In this document: positions 62,608 through 64,000 of the stretch, piece by piece
Layout of the letters: the number at the start of each line of letters is the position of its first letter
Position numbering within the stretch: the first letter of the stretch is position 1
Assembly (NCBI GenBank): GCA_023457255.1
Contig: JAEWMB010000033.1
Location: forward strand, 1 to 64,000
Length of the DNA: 64,000 nt
From: Bacillota bacterium
GTDB taxonomy: Bacteria > Bacillota > Clostridia > Lachnospirales > Lachnospiraceae
Direction: 5' to 3'
Translations under genes and position numbers: made by a program
Notes under the pieces: generated by a model
The model's database searches: none
What the model was told of the DNA's origin: nothing
The model's input: only the letters and a program-made list of their open reading frames with translations

Positions 62608-64000
62608 CTATATCAGGCTTTCAAATTCATCCAATAAATCTCCAAGCTTCTTAAGAGCTTCTTCCACCGGTGCCGAGGTACTCATATCAATTCCTGCTAT
62701 CTTTAATAAAGAAATCGGATCTGCCGATCTGCCGCCGCTTAAAAATTGTAAATAGTCCTTCACTGCGGGTTCCCCTTCTGTTAAGATACGGTTTGATAAC
62801 GCTACCGCAGCGGAGTACCCCGTTGCGTATTGAAATACATAATAATTGTAATAGAAATGAGGTATTCTAGCCCACTCAATCGCAATCTTATCATCAATTA
62901 CTACATCTTTTCCATAGTATTTTTCATTTAGTCCACGGTATATTTCACAAAGCATATCCGCAGTCAGGGTTTCTCCCTGCTCCGATTTTGTATTAATCAA
63001 TAATTCAAACTCGGCAAACATGGTCTGACGGTATAGCGTTTTACGATAATTCTCAAGAAGATGATTGATTAAATACGCTCTCTTTTTCTTATCAGTTGTA
63101 TTCTTTAATAAATATTGCATTAACAGATTTTCATTACAGGTAGATGCTACCTCCGCAACAAAAATTACATAATCACTGTAAATGGTTGGCTGAGTATGAT
63201 TGGATAAATAAGAATGTAACGCATGACCCATTTCATGAGCCAGCGTAAACATGCTATCAAGAGTATCCGCATAATTCATTAAAACATAGGGATGAACTCT
63301 TGCTCCGGCTGAATAAGCCCCGCTGCGTTTCCCTTCATTTTCATAAACGTCGATCCAACGATTACGAAAGCCTTCTTCCAGAATACAGATATAATCCTTT
63401 CCCAATGGTCGTAACGCTTCTATAATCGTCTTCTTTGCTTCTTCAAAACTCACTTTGCTATCTGCTTCTTCCATAATTGGGTTATAAAGATCATACATAT
63501 GAAGCTCTTCTACACCAAGAACTTTCTTTCTTATCTCCATATAACGATGAAGATAAGGTAAATTTTTATTTACTGCTTCGATTAAGCTATGGTAAACCGA
63601 TACCGGTACCTCTGTAATATCAAGAGCTGCTTCCATCGTAGTGCTATATTTCTTAGCCTTTGCAAAGAACTGTAACTGCTTCACCTGCGCATTCAGGATT
63701 GATGCAGAGGTATTCTTAAATTGCTCATATACACTATAAAGAGCATCAAATGCTTCTTTTCTCACTCTCCTGTCTTTACTCTCCATAAATGGGATAAAGT
63801 TGCCATGAGTAACTCGAACCTTATCTCCATCCTCATCCGTAATTTCAGGGAATACTAAATCCGCATTGTCAAAGGTTGAATTAATACTTTCAGGTGCGGA
63901 AGCCATCTCTCCTGCCGCCGCCAGTAATCTTTCTTCCGCATCCGAGAGCACATGTTCCCTCATTCTTCTTTGAGATTCGATATGACGGCGATAAAGCTCT
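62608..64000 (-). CDS. pepF: Oligoendopeptidase F (N terminus beyond the window)
   Basis: This M3B zinc peptidase cuts oligopeptides in the cytoplasm. The frame is open to the window edge (ELYRRHIESQRRMREHVLS), so about 130 N-terminal residues are missing compared with the usual ~600-residue length. The zinc motif HExxH is seen in FTLAHEMGHALHSYL. The C-terminal half has the family segments PHFYYNYYVFQYATGYSAAV and FLSGGRSADPISLLKIAGID. Confidence 0.95.
   Translation of the reverse strand, partial: ELYRRHIESQRRMREHVLSDAEERLLAAAGEMASAPESINSTFDNADLVFPEITDEDGDKVRVTHGNFIPFMESKDRRVRKEAFDALYSVYEQFKNTSASILNAQVKQLQFFAKAKKYSTTMEAALDITEVPVSVYHSLIEAVNKNLPYLHRYMEIRKKVLGVEELHMYDLYNPIMEEADSKVSFEEAKKTIIEALRPLGKDYICILEEGFRNRWIDVYENEGKRSGAYSAGARVHPYVLMNYADTLDSMFTLAHEMGHALHSYLSNHTQPTIYSDYVIFVAEVASTCNENLLMQYLLKNTTDKKKRAYLINHLLENYRKTLYRQTMFAEFELLINTKSEQGETLTADMLCEIYRGLNEKYYGKDVVIDDKIAIEWARIPHFYYNYYVFQYATGYSAAVALSNRILTEGEPAVKDYLQFLSGGRSADPISLLKIAGIDMSTSAPVEEALKKLGDLLDEFESLI

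Noticed and set aside
1..64000. tRNA genes and CRISPR arrays
   Set aside because: I looked for tRNA-like cloverleaf signals in the gaps, especially around rpmG, and for evenly spaced repeats, and found none.

Overview
The window looks like chromosomal DNA of a low-GC Gram-positive anaerobe in the Clostridia, most likely family Lachnospiraceae (Lachnoclostridium-like). The reasons are AT-rich codon use, strong GGAGG ribosome binding sites, a Firmicutes-type CpsC/CpsD/CpsE capsule module, paired endoglucanase-like GH5 proteins, and the rpmG-secE-nusG-rplKAJL / rpoBC block. The species call is inference from gene content. No tRNA, rRNA, CRISPR array, transposase or phage gene was seen.

Layout. 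1-4.4 kb: a PspA gene and a zinc-ribbon / TPM-domain / SPFH-domain operon (plus strand), probably for membrane stress. 4.4-6.6 kb: a diguanylate cyclase and a biotin transporter gene, bioY, with a clear BirA operator over its promoter. 6.7-10.9 kb: dTDP-L-rhamnose genes rmlA, B, D, C, with a small PqqD-like gene between rmlA and rmlB. 11.3-12.8 kb: a response regulator and a soluble histidine kinase. 12.8-18.6 kb: a lasso-peptide (RiPP) cluster of ABC exporter, HPr-kinase-like peptide kinase, precursor peptide, asparagine-synthetase-like cyclase and transglutaminase-like B2 protease. The PqqD-like protein about 6 kb away is the only candidate leader-binding partner. 18.8-24.9 kb: two GH5 proteins that share an unusual ~155-residue insertion, with a metallophosphoesterase and a GT2 glycosyltransferase. 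24.9-38.2 kb: a 13-gene minus-strand exopolysaccharide operon (priming transferase, nucleotidyltransferase-like protein, CpsD/CpsC-like regulators, Alg13/Alg14-like pair, glycosyltransferases, polymerase, pyruvyltransferase, flippase). 38.7-41.2 kb: class II aldolase, a small acidic protein and a PAP2 phosphatase. 41.4-49.0 kb: rpoC and rpoB. 49.9-54.1 kb: a Ca-type P-ATPase and an MFS transporter. 54.4-57.9 kb: rplL, rplJ (with L10 leader), rplA, rplK, nusG, secE, rpmG. 58.3-64 kb: an AraC-type response regulator, a secreted subtilase and the 3' part of pepF.

How it fits together. The rml genes supply dTDP-rhamnose, probably for the exopolysaccharide made by the 24.9-38.2 kb operon. The lasso cluster sits inside this cell-surface region. 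Its precursor has a leader in exact register with the known kinase-type (paeninodin-like) lasso leaders, but the predicted core is about 40 residues, far longer than usual. This is the best candidate for an undescribed system in the window. Other notable points are a near-identical ~42-nt leader before two exopolysaccharide genes that can pair with their ribosome binding sites, a CpsD-like protein without the Walker A lysine, an AraC-type regulator whose receiver lacks the phospho-acceptor Asp, and matching acidic FSED-type tails on RpoB and RpoC.
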